DNA from: Pristionchus mayeri
Lineage: Eukaryota > Nematoda > Chromadorea > Rhabditida > Neodiplogasteridae
Assembly: GCA_036245805.1 (NCBI GenBank)
Contig: BTRK01000004.1
Location: 2,170,001-2,234,000, forward strand
Reading direction: 5' to 3'
DNA: 64,000 nucleotides
In this document: positions 25,542 to 38,300 of the stretch, piece by piece
Position numbering within the stretch: position 1 is the stretch's first letter
How the letters are laid out: each line of letters starts with the position of its first letter
The notes under the pieces: model-generated
Databases searched by the model: none
Seen by the model: only the letters and a program-made list of their open reading frames with translations
Told to the model about the DNA's origin: nothing
Translations under genes and position numbers: made by a program

Positions 25542-27747
25542 ATGTATTTACCAAGAGTTTTGATTTTTACGATTTTCGTTTCCTCAACCACTTGTACCAC
25601 AGATACTCGACTCATGGATGATATGTTTCTGGTTGTTGCCGACATCTTCTTCTGGGCGTACGGAGTGATTCTCGTTGCTGGCACTCTGATGACGCTAGTG
25701 TTCCTCATCGCGCTTGCACGGGGAAGGAAGATTCTGGCTCAGGTACATATGGTCTGACTCTCTTCAATTTGCACGCTCTCTCGCTGGTCAGAGAGACGAG
25801 AGAGCGTGTAAACTGAAGAGCGTGAGACCATTGCTCTCGCTCAGGTACATATGGTTCCGCTACAGTTGCATATCTTCTCTAACCATTAGACTCTTAAATT
25901 CGAATTTATATCTGTTTATGTCCTTCACTACTAACTCTTGCGCGAGGTACTGAAAAATGTAGAAGAGTATTGGACTTTACGAATAAATGAAATTTACAAC
26001 GTTCTGATTTTTTTCTACTCCGAGCACTACATTTGCACCACAAAAAAGTCAAATCTGCTAATAAAAGTTAACTTTATTATTTAGCGGCCCTTCTACAAGA
26101 TCGTCTGGAGCATGACGTGGCTGGACGCCATCTACCTCACTGTTCAGGTGATTTCCTCATATTCCAATTGATTGCGTCAGGGTCATAATTCGGTCCCGAC
26201 TAAAAGGGCGATCTAGCGGACATTCTGATTGCATGGCGTCGAAAAGATTGCACATTCGTAACACGATTTTGAAGAGGCGGAAGTGTGATAAGAATGCTAT
26301 ATTTATCTTTATTCGATCGCTAATTGGATAGCAAATTACCGAAAATCATATTTCAGCTTGCGTGGCAGTTTCCTAAAATGGCGGCGCATGATGACGGGAT
26401 TGCGGAAGACAGTGCGGTAGTTGCCGAGGCGAATGTGAGTAATTCACATTAACGATTTCAAAGGAAACATAGACAAAGCCAAAAGCACGAACAAATTTGA
26501 ATAATTTTAGGCGTGGTACAATTCGCCTGCAGTTCAGTTTGTGCTATGTGTACTGGATGAAATTCCACGCAAGGTTTGTCAAACTTAGAGCTTGCGCCTT
26601 TTAATCACAAACCCAACTCAGGGAATAATCTACTTCTCTCTGTTAATGGCGCTCAATCGACTTGTGGTGTTCATAGACTCTCCAATACGACCATTATTTT
26701 CAATGTAAGTACAATTTGGGAAAGGGCAAAACTACTTGAAACACGTTTTAATTCTTATTCGAATCACTCAAACTGTACATCGATTATGAAGGCTGCATTT
26801 GTTTCGTGGATGTAAAGAGGACTTATTGTTAATTAATTTATCACACATTTAGCGCGCATCAAACTTGCCAAAATAAAGAAAAGAAAAGGGAACCTCTAAT
26901 CTTGACAGGCTGCATGGTCTCTTCAGAGACTACGTCGGTTTGACGACGCTCGGTTGCTGGTTTTTGGTCATCGTACTGAGTGCCTATACGGAACTACTCG
27001 CGCGAAAGTCCATCTTCAACAGGACAAGCCTAGATTATGAGATTTCTGGGCCGCCGCTGATCGATTCGCCCTTTCTAGAGACGGTTCGTCATTTCCTGTA
27101 CTTATTGTAGTGAATATGAATACTCAATGTAGAAAAGAATCAGCATTTCCAGGTTAACACTATTTCTGATTACGTGATTCCTTTCGTGATCATGGGCATT
27201 TATATCGTCGTTTACGCGGTGATACGCAAGAAGCGAATGTCGATCGTCGGGCGAGTTTCATTGCTTGAATTATCAGATAAGCATTTTCATGCTTCAGAGG
27301 TACCGCAAGCAGCTCCGATAATTCCTCCTCCACGGCTCGATCCAAACCTCCCGACGATCGCAAACTGCTCTATCAAGCGATCATCATCACCATTTTCCTT
27401 CAGGTTAGTGTAATCCAATTATTCTATTTATCAATAAATGATCTTTGATCTTCAGTTAGACAACGTTACACGAGTCCTAAACGTGATTTATGACGGGGAC
27501 GGATGGGTGAGTACATATTTTATAATCTAAAAGAAGTACCTTTGAACGAAGTTGCAAACCGACATGGCGAAATCAAACTGTGCAATATGTTCAGCTCGAA
27601 TACTTCGTCAACATATCCGATCTGATAACGGCTGTGCTAAACCACTCCATCCACTCGACTATATTCATTCTCTCTAACCAGACCATTCGCGGCTTTCTGC
27701 CTCACCTTTCCTTCGGTGGACTTCAACAGAGATTGAGATGTTGGTAA
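25542..27747 (+). CDS. Chemoreceptor paralog D
   Basis: Complete member of the A-E family. Exons: 25542-25742, 26085-26147 (TM2, RPFYKIVWSMTWLDAIYL), 26357-26434, 26511-26573, 26622-26704 (TM3, LLMALNRLVVFID), 26909-27083 (TM4, FNRTSLDYEISG), 27153-27238 (TM5, IPFVIMGIYIVVYAV), 27310-27403, 27456-27506, 27595-27747 (TM7, LNHSIHSTIFILSNQ). 348 aa, all phases agree. The N-terminus has an extra hydrophobic stretch (LIFTIFVSSTTC) before TM1, so a later ATG is possible. The intracellular loop before TM6 is Ser-rich (DNSSSTARS). D and E split the TM6 region into two exons, unlike A-C, and share a 78-bp third exon. E faces D tail to tail. The stop codon is followed directly by a SINE. Confidence 0.85.
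25750..25840. repeat. Family 2 short inverted-repeat element at the exon 1 donor of D
   Basis: GGTCTGACTCTCTTCAATTTGC pairs with GTAAACTGAAGAGCGTGAGACC. It is flanked by a 16-bp direct repeat, GCTCAGGTACATATGG (25737 and 25841), that contains the exon 1 splice donor, so a second copy of the donor lies about 104 bp downstream. Confidence 0.75.
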
Positions 27748-28003
27748 ACGTACGTAAAAAAAACGTAAGTTGAGGCATCCAAGCAAGGCTGGTTTGCCAC
27801 CCCCGCGCCAATTCTGCGTTCAGTCTGTCCTGAGGTTAACAGCGACCTATGCGTGAGGCTACCGCCCGTGTTGTGTGCACGTGGTGGGGGATTTCTTTCC
27901 TATTTCTTAACCCCGTGGTCTGGGTGGATCTGCAGGCGAGGGGGGTCGAACTCATGACCATCGGATTCGCATTCCTAGCACACAACCACTGCGCCACCTC
28001 GCC
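27748..28003 (-). mobile_element. tRNA-derived SINE, copy 2
   Basis: Nearly identical to 16793-17050 and in the same orientation: tRNA-like head at 28003-27935 on the minus strand (GGCGAGGTGGCGCAGTGG) and tail of AAAAAACGTA-type repeats near 27755. It begins right after the stop codon of receptor D, so the D transcript would carry it antisense in its 3' UTR. Confidence 0.8.
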
Positions 28004-28173
28004 CACTGAAAACCAAATATCGTTAAACCTGTCCATTCTTTCACATAATTATTGCGACAAATACACGTGTGCGTATATTACGGTACCACAGTAAGATCTT
28101 TCATATCTATTTATTTCGTTGTACTATTTCACTCGCTCATGAAAAGAACATGCCACTGGAATCAACATAACAG

Positions 28174-28983
28174 AGGAAATCTGAGAGAATCGAGATACGT
28201 CCGTACAGCAAAAAAATAACCTATTCTGGAAATTTTCCCCCTGCATAGTTTTCCACGTAGTTCACGAAAATCGACCTTAGGAAGCCGTATCTCTGACCCC
28301 TCATTCCCTGTGGCGCGCCTCAACGGCGAGGTCGGTTTTTGTAAATCGTGAACGGCTCATCCAAACACAGCAAATTCATAGTGATTCTGAAAGATAATTC
28401 ATAGTGATTCTGAAAGATATTCAGTGATTCTGAAAGATGCAAATTCATAGTGATTCTCGACGAGATAAGCATTTTTGTTGAAAAGACGTAAAAAATCGTA
28501 ATTTTTTCGACAAAAAATCACGACTTCGCAATACTCCTTAGACCATGTAGATATCTTCCAGACCATCCATTTTCCTATGAATTTGGCTCTAGGGGTAAAA
28601 ATGAATGAGGAATGGAATGAAAGCTAAATTGTTTTGTTATCGAGCATCATTTTTTCATGGCATAGATTTTTAAGATTCAAATGGCCATAACTTTTTCCAC
28701 AGACGTGCTAGACCTTCACTTTCAACATTACAAATGCTTATCTCGTCGAGATCTTTCAGAATTACTATACATGTATGGGTTTGGATGAGCCGTTCAAAAT
28801 AAAGAAAAAACCGATCTCGCTGTTGAGGCGCGCTACAGGAAATGAGGGGTCAGAGATACCTCATCCTAAGGTCGAATTTCGTGATCTACGTGAAAAACTA
28901 TGGCAGGGGGCAAATCTCCAGAATAGGTTATTTTTTTGCTGTACGGACACTACAGGGAGAATCTAAATTCTATCAGATTTCCT
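28174..28983. mobile_element. Foldback element, about 810 bp
   Basis: Ends AGGAAATCTGAGAGAAT and ATTCTATCAGATTTCCT pair, followed inward by CGTACAGCAAAAAAATAACC and GGTTATTTTTTTGCTGTACG, then by arms around CTGACCCCTCATT. Near 28375-28460 the left arm carries four short copies of ATTCATAGTGATTCTGAAAG. No transposase frame. Related to 7886-8602. It lies between the convergent genes D and E. Confidence 0.8.
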
Positions 28984-29033
28984 CTGATAAACACATGTTT
29001 ATGCTAGTTGTAATAAAAAAGGGAAATAAACAA

Positions 29034-31291
29034 TCAAAAGCATCTAGCTCGTTGAAAATTTTCGCGGATTCTGATGTGGGGCAGAAATCCTCGAATTGTC
29101 GGATTCGAGACGAGGAAGATCGTCGCGTGAATTGAGTGATTCAACACCACAGTAATTAGGTCGATCATGTTGATGAAGTAGTCATGCTAAAAGGAAACGA
29201 TTTTGGCGCTCCTTAAAACCTTATCGTCAGCATACTCTTTGCGATTTCTATGAACAGCATTTCAAAAATATGCAAAACCCTATATTACGAATTACTCACC
29301 CATCCATCTCCTTCGTAGAGCACATTGACCACACGCGTGGCGTTGTCCAACTGAATTGTGAATTCAGTCAATTTATCCTCTAAGCTCCCAACAGATAATG
29401 AAAGAAGGACGGAGATAGGATTTAAATAAGGATAATATGAAGCCGGCCGCGATAGATTCAACAAAGCTTCAGCACAGCCCAAAAAACCACTAAGAATCAA
29501 ACCTTCTACTCGTTTAGGCATGATTTTCCCTTGTTCACAAGAGCATTTCACTGTGCGATTGAGAAATGATAGGGCGAGAAATGATCATCCCTCTCATTCT
29601 GCTCCCTATCACTCTTCACTTTCACTGAAAAATGCACACAAAAATCGCTAAATCTGACGCCGTGAGCGTCGCCGACCTCGGATCCAATATCAAATGTAGC
29701 ATGGGATTCAGCACGAAAAGGCGGTTCGAATGGTCTGTCAGTGAAAAAGTTGAGTTTTCTTGTGAACAAGGGAAAATCATGCCTAAACGAGTAGAAGGTT
29801 CGATTCTCAATGAAATTCTGCTCGACTACGCAAGAATTCGAGCTTCCACCTTGTATTGTGAGCGAGAAAATTTTTTAAAAAATGTGAAAAGGCCTCATAT
29901 AATGATATATTGTCACCTGCAGGAAAAATGTGATTACAATCGCTTGGAAGAGCAGTTTGCGATCATCTGGAGGTCGGGATCGAACAGAAGATGAAGATAT
30001 CGACGAACTGGTGGTGCTTCTGAAATTACATTTGCATCACTCATCCATTTTGGGCAAAATAGCATTTCTCGAAAATATTGACGTGAGAGTAAATTATTGA
30101 GAAAATATAACGAACACGACGAGTAGGCTGCTCTTCTTGCGAATTTCGAAGAAAACAACAGAATATATAACAATGATAACGAATGGAACCATGTAGTCGG
30201 ATATGTTATTTATCTGAAAAAAGTGGCACCGAATTCAGAAAAAAATTTTTTTTTTTAATATTTTGGGTGATACACTGAAAATATCGGTATCAAGCTGAAA
30301 AATTACTTTTATGAGAGGAGGCGAATCTATCAGCGCAGGTCCCAATATTTCGTATTCGAGAGATGTCCTATTGAAACCGTATCTTGGAGTAAGCGATTCC
30401 GTATAGACACTAAGTGTCCAGCATCCAAGATTTGTCCATCCGACATATTCCCTGAACTTTTTATGTGTTTTACTTACACCTTTCCAAATAAAATATAGTC
30501 AAAGAAGCTTGCTAATATGTGATACTAACTTTGAAAATAGCGGAGTAAGTGGTGAACGCACAAATACAGCTAGTCGATTGAGAGCCATGAGCAGCGAAAA
30601 GTAGAGGATTCCCTGCCAAAACTTCTTGAAATATGGAATTGCATATTTGTAAAACCTTAGTCGGAATCAGATTCACGCAATCGAGTAGAAAATGAAATGC
30701 GGGCAGTTCGTACCAGGCCTTCAGGAGAAATTAATTAGAATTATATTATTTATATTAACCAATAAAGTAAACTGACGTCATACGACCCCTCTATCATCTC
30801 GTGCTCATGGTGTTCTTCTCCCTCGGAAGCCATCTGTGGGAACTGCCAGACAAGCTCAAAAATTTGGCTTCAAAAAGATGTTTTGCGTGTGCACTTAAAA
30901 TCTCATAAAACATATCTTTTGTCTTTCCCTAAAATAACCTCCAGAAATTACCTGAGCCGTTAAGTATATAGCGTCCATCCACGTCATACTCCAGACGATC
31001 GTGTAGAATGGCCACTCAAAGACCGTGTTTTCAGCAAGATCTCGTTTAAATTGAATAGTGCACTAGGTCGGGTGGATTATCACGTCATGTCGCATCTGAT
31101 ATATCAAAGGGGGTACTACGTCATAGTTATCATCCGACCGAGTGCCTAGAATATATTACTTGAGCAAGCATTTTCCGGCCTCGCATTAGGGCGAGCAGGA
31201 AAATTAGCGTCATAACAGTGCCCGCGGCCAGTATCACTCCGTAGGCCCAGAAGAAGATGGGAGCAATGACGTCCAGCACTTCATCGCTCAT
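29034..31291 (-). CDS. Chemoreceptor paralog E (minus strand)
   Basis: Closest to D. Exons in transcription order: 31291-31160 (TM1, PIFFWAYGVILAAG, ending RGRKMLAQ), 31014-30952 (TM2, WPFYTIVWSMTWMDAIYL), 30854-30777, 30718-30656, 30612-30530 (TM3, LLMALNRLAVFV), 30451-30307 (TM4, FNRTSLEYEILG), 30213-30116 (TM5), 30019-29917, 29350-29300, 29186-29034 (TM7, LNHSIHATIFLVSN). 322 aa with all phases agreeing. Upstream in-frame codons reach 31441, but paralogs support the ATG at 31291. The intron between 29917 and 29350 holds an inverted-repeat element. Intron 1 holds a family 3 element, 14 bp beyond the donor. The acceptor before TM2 is TTTGAG rather than TTTCAG. Confidence 0.83.
29493..29807. 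repeat. Inverted-repeat element in an intron of receptor E
   Basis: GAATCAAACCTTCTACTCG, followed by TTTAGGCATGATTTTCCC, pairs with the complementary stretch at 29759-29807, arms about 48 bp. Adjacent sequence (GGCCGCGATAGATTCAACAA, 29444) matches the arms of the 7704-7890 element. Confidence 0.75.
31060..31145. repeat. Family 3 short inverted-repeat element
   Basis: Ends GCACTAGGTCGGGTGGAT and ATCATCCGACCGAGTGC; inner ATATATCAAAGGGGG. Located in intron 1 of receptor E. Confidence 0.75.
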
Positions 31292-31888
31292 TCCGAGCTC
31301 GGGATGGCAGACTAGAAAGCAATGAAACTGACTAGGAGCACAACTAGAATGAGGAGAGGAAGAGCGATGACTGGGGAGCAAAGATTGATCTTTTAACGAC
31401 AGCGTGAAAAAAGCATTAGCCAGCACCTTGATTGGACGCATTCAGGAAGTCAGAGGAGAAACATGACGGCAGTAAATCGTGTTTTGAAACTAAAAGTTTA
31501 AACATGTAAATCCCCGACCAAAAAGTAAAATATTTATTGAAAATATTCCAAGGAACTGATTCTGACCCATGGAACTGGGTTTCAGTACATGTTGGGATAT
31601 TCCCAAGCGAGATGTGTCCCGTTCAGTATTTGACGAATAGTTTGAAGTTTGAATCTACTTGAGAGACACAAACAAGTAATATTGCATGGGTGAAAGAAAA
31701 TGAATAGTATTGAACAAACGGCTGATCTTTTGGTGTGGGTGGCCACGAAAAACACTAACACCGTGATTGGGTGTATTCACAAAGTCAAACTCGCAAAAAC
31801 TACAATTTTCTTTAGTTTTTCGTTCATTTGAGCCGTTAACGCCAATGGATGATATTTACACGGTTGCTGGTGAAACCCCCGCAAGTCA

Positions 31889-32404
31889 GGGGGGACAAAA
31901 GCACAACGTACAACAGCACTACAATTCACCATTAATTTGCGATTGGACGTGGCGACTTGGGAGTTACTTCATTATAACCAGTATAGGCTCCCCTACATTT
32001 GCATATTCAAGTCTTGCTGCCAGACAATCTTGAATTTCACTCCATATCTATTCATGGTCCAAAATTGCAAATTTGAGTGGAAAATCATGGTTAGATAATC
32101 ACCAAATACCGTAATCAATTGATCTATATGATACTGGTCTAGAGCAGTTACTGTGGTACTGGAATATCAATTGGTTACGGCATTTGGTGATTATCTAACC
32201 GTGATTTTCCATTCAAATGTTCAATTTTTGACCATGAACCCCATACATATGTTAGGGGTGAAAATCAATTTCGGTAACAAGATTTGCATACGCAAATGTA
32301 ATTGAGCACATACTGGCTACAATGAAGCAACTCCCAAGTCGCTATGTCCAATTGCAAATTTATGGTGAATTGTTGTGCTTTTGTCCGTTGTGCTTTTGTC
32401 CCCC
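31889..32404. mobile_element. Foldback element, about 515 bp
   Basis: Terminal inverted repeats GGGGACAAAAGCACAAC and GTTGTGCTTTTGTCCCC, with arms of more than 100 bp (GCGACTTGGGAGTTACTTC pairs with GAAGCAACTCCCAAGTCGC). A second nested pair (TTAGATAATCACCAAATACC) lies inside. No reading frame. The rest of 31292-32900 shows no gene I recognise. Confidence 0.8.
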
Positions 32405-32900
32405 TCCCGCAAGTCATCGCAAATCGTCCAATACAGGGTGCAAATACGTGTAATTGACGTTGTTTGTAGCGGCCATTTTTTGTATGGTTGTTTACGCGCG
32501 TTGAAAAAGTGAACCTGCGTTCTCAAAACTTTTGGGCCGCTGATTAACTCGTGTGTGTGCAAGTGTAGAAAATGCTGTTAGATGGCGGAAATTTGGCAGC
32601 CTCACCAAACTTGTAGATAGCGTGAAACCAAAGTACTCATTTTTTTCCTTTTTATGTATACAACAGTGATTACCCTAAACCGAGAATGAATTGACTCTTT
32701 TTCTGCGATTGACGACTGGAAAGATGTAACTAGGAGACTTGGAATAACAGAATTGTTAATGGATATGGCCTGAAAAAATGAGAAAACATTCTCGTATTTT
32801 CATATAAATCCGTATTCGTTGTCTCTCCTGGGAGAATACAATCACGGGAATTTGTCAGCAGTCCTCATCGGCATACGCTGTGGACATCTTACAGGAGAAT

Positions 32901-34895
32901 ATGGCAATTGTCAACGAAAGTTTCATGTATTACGAATTCGGCGCTTGCGGTAATAAGTACCGACGAATTTGTTTCTTATTTTAATATATTTTACAGCGCT
33001 CGGAATTTCAATAAATGTGTTTGTGCTGTATTGCCTTCTCTTTCGCACAAAATATAACTTGGGCGTCTACAAGTACATGCAGGTTTAGTTAACTTTTTTT
33101 TACGAGTTCGTTGATACTTCATACTGATTGATACTCTGGTTCAGGGTACTTACATCTTGCTAGTAATTCTCTATGCTCTTGCACAATCGTTGATTGTTGA
33201 GGCAAATAAGTAGTTCATGAATGAAATTAATTAATTTACTGCAGAGATTCATCTCGCATGAGCTGGTTTTCGCAGCTTTTGGACTACGTTCCGTAGCGAA
33301 TGACGAAGTCTGCTTCAAATGAAATATTTCTCCGAGCATTTTTTCAATACTAGATCTTTGATCTTGATATTTTACACTCACACGATCTGGTTGTGATGTA
33401 GCCTAGAGGGCTATGCATCTCACTAAATGGTGATGAAAATTAAAGGTTGTGATTGCTGGTTTCCTCTCGCTCTGGTCGAACACGCATCTTTTCATCGACT
33501 ACAACTTCCTATATCGTCTTTGGGCGATCAAATCGTGCGACTTTTATTATAATACTATGCCACTGTCATATCTCCTTGTCACGCAGACGTTTTCAAGAGA
33601 AGGAAAACAACTTTTACATTATAATGGTTATTTTTCGTTATTCATCTATCTTGACGCACGTTTCAGCCCTCACCTTACCCGATTATTCTCTACGTGGTGG
33701 TTCGTTCTGCTTCTGACGATCCTCTTTGCTGCCTCCTTCATTACGTGGTACTCGTTTCCCTAGAAATGTACAGTAAATTTCAAATTAGGGTAACCATTTA
33801 GTCCTTTCACCATCAACATTAAAGAAGAAAGAGAGTTTTGAAAATCCAAATTTGGTTAATCCAATTTCTAACCGTGTTTCACACCACTTATTGGGGAGCA
33901 ACTGCACTCTGGTGCTTCGCTCCGACCGAGCGCGGTCGGCTGAAGCTCCGCAATGTTCTTGAAAGCAAATACGGCTTCGACTCGATGACGCAAGGAATGA
34001 TCATGGCCGACTATTGTCTGGTGTTTATTTGTTTTCGTCCATTGTGTCAGTCTATATTATAAGATCGTAAGATTGCAAGAGTGGTCGTTGAACTACTGCA
34101 AAGACAATTTCCAACCATAATCAATGTTTCTGGCAGACAGACGGTAGTTGTAATGTCCGCATGGCAGTCGGGATGCTCATCATCAGCAGCATTTTCATCG
34201 GCTGCGGCGCCTTCATGTCCTACGCCTCTGCGAACATCGTGCAATTCCTGCACAATACAAAGCTCAAATCGGCTAACTCTATAAGATTGCAACGAAAACT
34301 ATTTGTGCTGCTCTGCGCCCAGGTATTTCTTGCCTCGGGAGTTATTTCTTGCCTCGGGAGCCTCGGGAGGTGACGTCAATGGCTATATTTGGTTTACGTG
34401 GAATGATATTCCTTTGAAAAGGCACTTTGTCCTAGCCGTATACGTACTGCTCTGTAAATTATAATGTGCTTGTTCTGTACACTGTTCTTGGTTCGAACAC
34501 ACATTGTAGCTGCCGCATGTTTCTACTAAGCCTGTGCTCATTCTTTTCCGTTATGTAATAACTGAAAACAATGGGAGTATAATAGTCGAATTGCCAGAAA
34601 ACGAAGGACCATCGATAGAATCTAAACGGTCATGAAGTTGATTAACCAAATTTTCCAGACCGTAATTCCCCTGGTGCTTCTCTACGCTCCGTGCATCTTC
34701 AACCTCGGTTTGCCACTCATCGGTGTGGATTCAACCCTGAGTGCAGATTTGACTCCTCTCTTCCTCTCTCTGTTCCTCCCCGTAGAGGGACTAGCGATAA
34801 TCTTAATCATGAGTGACTACCGGAGTTGTAATCGATCTCTTATTTTGTGCAAGCAGCTCAGTTCAAGTTACGTCACTGAATACACATTGAATTGA
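32901..34895 (+). pseudogene. Str-like chemoreceptor F1, damaged splice sites
   Basis: Tandem twin of F2. Exons by comparison with F2: 32901-32949, 32997-33082 (TM1, ending YNLGVYKYMQ, the G-x-YK motif of Str-type receptors), 33145-33201, 33245-33307, 33446-33534 (TM3, YNFLYRLWAIK, as in the FxYRY motif), 33667-33747 (TM4), 33894-34020 (RGRLKLRNVLESKYG), 34137-34322 (TM5; SANSIRLQRKLFVLLCAQ), 34659-34895 (TM6-TM7, TVIPLVLLYAPCIFN). The joined frame is open for 324 aa. However exon 7 is preceded by TTATTG instead of an AG (F2 has CTGAG), and the exon 3 donor is GC with a poor context (GAG/GCAAAT). An in-frame stop arises if the nearest upstream AG is used. It is either a very recent pseudogene or spliced unusually. 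Confidence 0.6.
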
Positions 34896-35331
34896 ATTTA
34901 AAACCTACTGTATTATCCTAATTATATTATTAGAGAGATAGCATGAGCCCGAGGAACAAGGAGCAGAAATCTTGAACGTTATCAGCGTCGAATTCCACCA
35001 CAGGGACTTTACTCCCGTAAATATAGAACCATTCGATTTTGCGAAAAAAACTTATTTTGTTTTGACGGGACGACATTTGGAGCAAACAGAAATTGTAGGT
35101 GCAAAGTATAAGTTTTTTGTGCAAAGTATAAGTATAAGGAAAAAGTATAAGTTTGCCTATCGTTCTTAGTGCTCCAATTACATCAAAATGATATATTTTT
35201 GATAAAAAATGATACTTTCCACACGAAATTTCTGCGTAGTCTGTTAACACGATATTTGTGTTAGTGCTTCATTAGGAGGAGACTCAGATCAGAATTTCTC
35301 AGCAGTCCTCTCGATAATAGTTTGTGATTTC

Positions 35332-38300
35332 ATGCTGGGTGATATGTCAAGTATCATCGAAAGTTTCCTGTACTTTAAATACAGTGCATACGGTAATCCA
35401 ATTATTTTCAAATTTAACATGTCAATATCTTTTACAGTTTTTGGAATATCGATAAATGCGTTTGTGATCTATTGCATACTTTTTCGCACGAAATACAGCT
35501 TGGGCGCTTACAAATACTTGCAGGTTAAATTTGTTTTGTGAAGGCGATTTTTAAGAACAATCGATTTGTCCATAGAGTGCGAAAAATGAAGAAACCGTTA
35601 TCCGAATTTCGAAATCAAGCAAACTCTTCGTTCAGCTGATTTACATCTTGCTAGGAATTCTCAACATTAATGCACAAGTGTTGATAGGCGAGGTGAGTTG
35701 CAGTTACTGAATGGCGTTGAAAAAGACACTGCAGAGATTCGTTGCTCATCAGCTGATATTCGCTGCATTCGGCCAGCGTTCCATTGCGAACAACGATGTG
35801 CGTATGAGCGAGGAATCGGCTGACTCTCTCCAAAACACACGCTCTCTCGGCGATCAGAGCGAGCGAGCGAGACCTCTATGTTCGATCGTTAAACGTTGCG
35901 CTTGAAAAGGTGGTGATTGCTGGCTTCCTCTCGCTCTGGTCCAACTATCATCTCGTCATCGACTACAACTTCCTCTATCGGCTCTGGGTGTTCAAAACGT
36001 GCGATTTTTCATTGTCGTCATGAAAAATTGTGAACATGCACTCGATGATTTTATTCTCCAAAGGAAAATTAGGATATTTGACTGTCAATTTTTCGCTTTT
36101 CCTCATTCATCAGTTATTCTTACAGACCTCATCGCATCCGGTTGTTCTCCACGGGATGGTTCATTTTGCTGCTGATACTCGTATTTATTGCATTCTTCAT
36201 GACGTGGTGAGCCGTTTTCTAGAGATGTAGATGTATTTCATCATTCGTTCCGTGTACACTCTAACATAAAACCGGATCAGAGAGTGCGTAATAGGAAGGG
36301 AGAGCTACTCGAATATCGAACTATAATTCTGAGGGGAGCGACTGCACTCTGGTGCTTCACGCCGACAGACAATGGTCGGGTGAAAATTCGGAATGTTTTG
36401 GAACGCAAGTACGGTCTCGATTCGATGAAGCAACCAATGATCATGGCGGACTTCTTTCAGGCTAGCAAGAATTCATAACGAGAATAGTTGAACGCACCAT
36501 TGCGTTTTACAGTATCATTTTGCTTATTTTATTGGTATAATTGCGATACGAATCACTCTGATAGGCAGACGGCAGCTGGAATGTCCGCATGGAAGTCGGG
36601 ATGATAATCATCAGCAGCATTTTCATCTTCATGGCCTACGCGGCTGCGAACATCGTGGAATTCCTGCGCAATACAAAGCTCAAATCGGCCAATTCTCTGC
36701 GATTGCAGAGACAGCTATTCGTGCTTCTCTGCGCCCAGGTAACAATTGATCTGGCACACTTTATTGTATAAGGCTGGTGCAAAAGTCTTGTGGTTTTTTG
36801 TGACCGTACTTTGAACAGTCATAACTCGCGTGTCTCAAATCTTAAAGACCAACAAACATAGAAATGTTTAGGGGTATGCTTGAACTTTGTTCACACATAT
36901 TTCAATCAAACCGATCTTGAAACCAACGCAAAAAATATGATTAACCCAATTGCAAACAGTTTAACCCAATTGCAAACAGTTCACCAAATTTTGCTTCAAA
37001 TTTATTTCTCAAGATATTTGAAGGGAAAGTCCATGAAACAAATTCATAGTGTTGGCTGAGAAGTAGCATTGATATTCTTTCAAAAAATAGGTTAGACCTG
37101 TCATATGAGTGGCTTTGAACCAAATTGCATGATAGCAAAATGCGGAACAGACGCCAACTACATGTGACTTTGCTGGGCTTTTCTGAATGGAAGACCAATC
37201 ATACATACTCGGTCATGTGTCTGCTGTATGCACCCACGAAGAAGCTATATTCTCAAAAAAAATATTGGCGATGCATCTTTCCCGTTTCAGAAAATTTGGA
37301 TTTCTTATTTTTCAGAAATATGCAAAACCAAGACAGAAATGCTACATGTAGTCATTTACAGTCATTTTTTTTCAACTTGATTCCTCGAAAGGATGTAACT
37401 TCCAGCATCCATGAAAAAAATATGTATAGGTAGACTCTGCAAGCCCCGCCCACTCGGCTCTGACACTTTTCGCCGCGAAAGCGAGATCAGGGAAGCACAC
37501 GCTTCATTCTCAACCAAATTACTCGCTCAAAAAAGTTTTCGAAAGCTCTTCAAGTGCTCTTTCAATGAGGGGCTGGCGAGAATGATCGGATTTATCTAAG
37601 TAGGTCAAAATCCATAAACTTTTATGACAAAACACTAATGCTTAATTGTGTTAGTACTTGCGATGTTCGCCAGAAAATATGTTATGGCAACAACGTCTAC
37701 AAGAAAGTATGTTAAGAAAAAACACTAAAAAGTTGACTTTCCTGTTTGTACTTCGCAATAAACCCCACCGCGATGCACGAAAACCACGCGACAAAGGCGC
37801 TCCCTCTCTCCTCCCTCTCCCCTCGCCTGTTTCTGCCCCGGCGTGTGTAGAGAGCGCGCGCTCTAGAGAGGATTGCGGGCGCACCGCTCCCTCGTCTCTC
37901 CTTACTGGGGTGAGGCGCAACCGGGAAAGGGCGAAGCTCTGCCCAATTTTTTGGCGTTTTGACTCTGGATGGGTCGGAGTTGGCTCCGCTCCTTCCTTGG
38001 CTCGTCTCGCTTTTCCCCCTCTCTCTGTTGATACCTTTCAATCACTTCTTTAGCTCTAGCACGATTTAGAGATGAGATATCGACAAACGGCCAAAAGCAT
38101 AATCATATTAGGACCCGACGGTTATATTGAGCATAGTTTGGGTGGCATGGCTTCATTTCGGCAATAGCCGTTGTGGTCCCTATGTATAGGGTTAAGATGG
38201 GAGCTTCATATAACCACCAGGGATTGATCATTCATGCTTCAGAGGAAAGAAAATATTGAGAAATGTGTCGTTTTCGATGGATGAATTTTCGTAATTTCAA

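Noticed and set aside
31292..31441. Upstream start for receptor E giving a 50-aa longer N-terminus
   Set aside because: Paralogs start shortly before TM1; the extension is low in hydrophobicity and has no counterpart.
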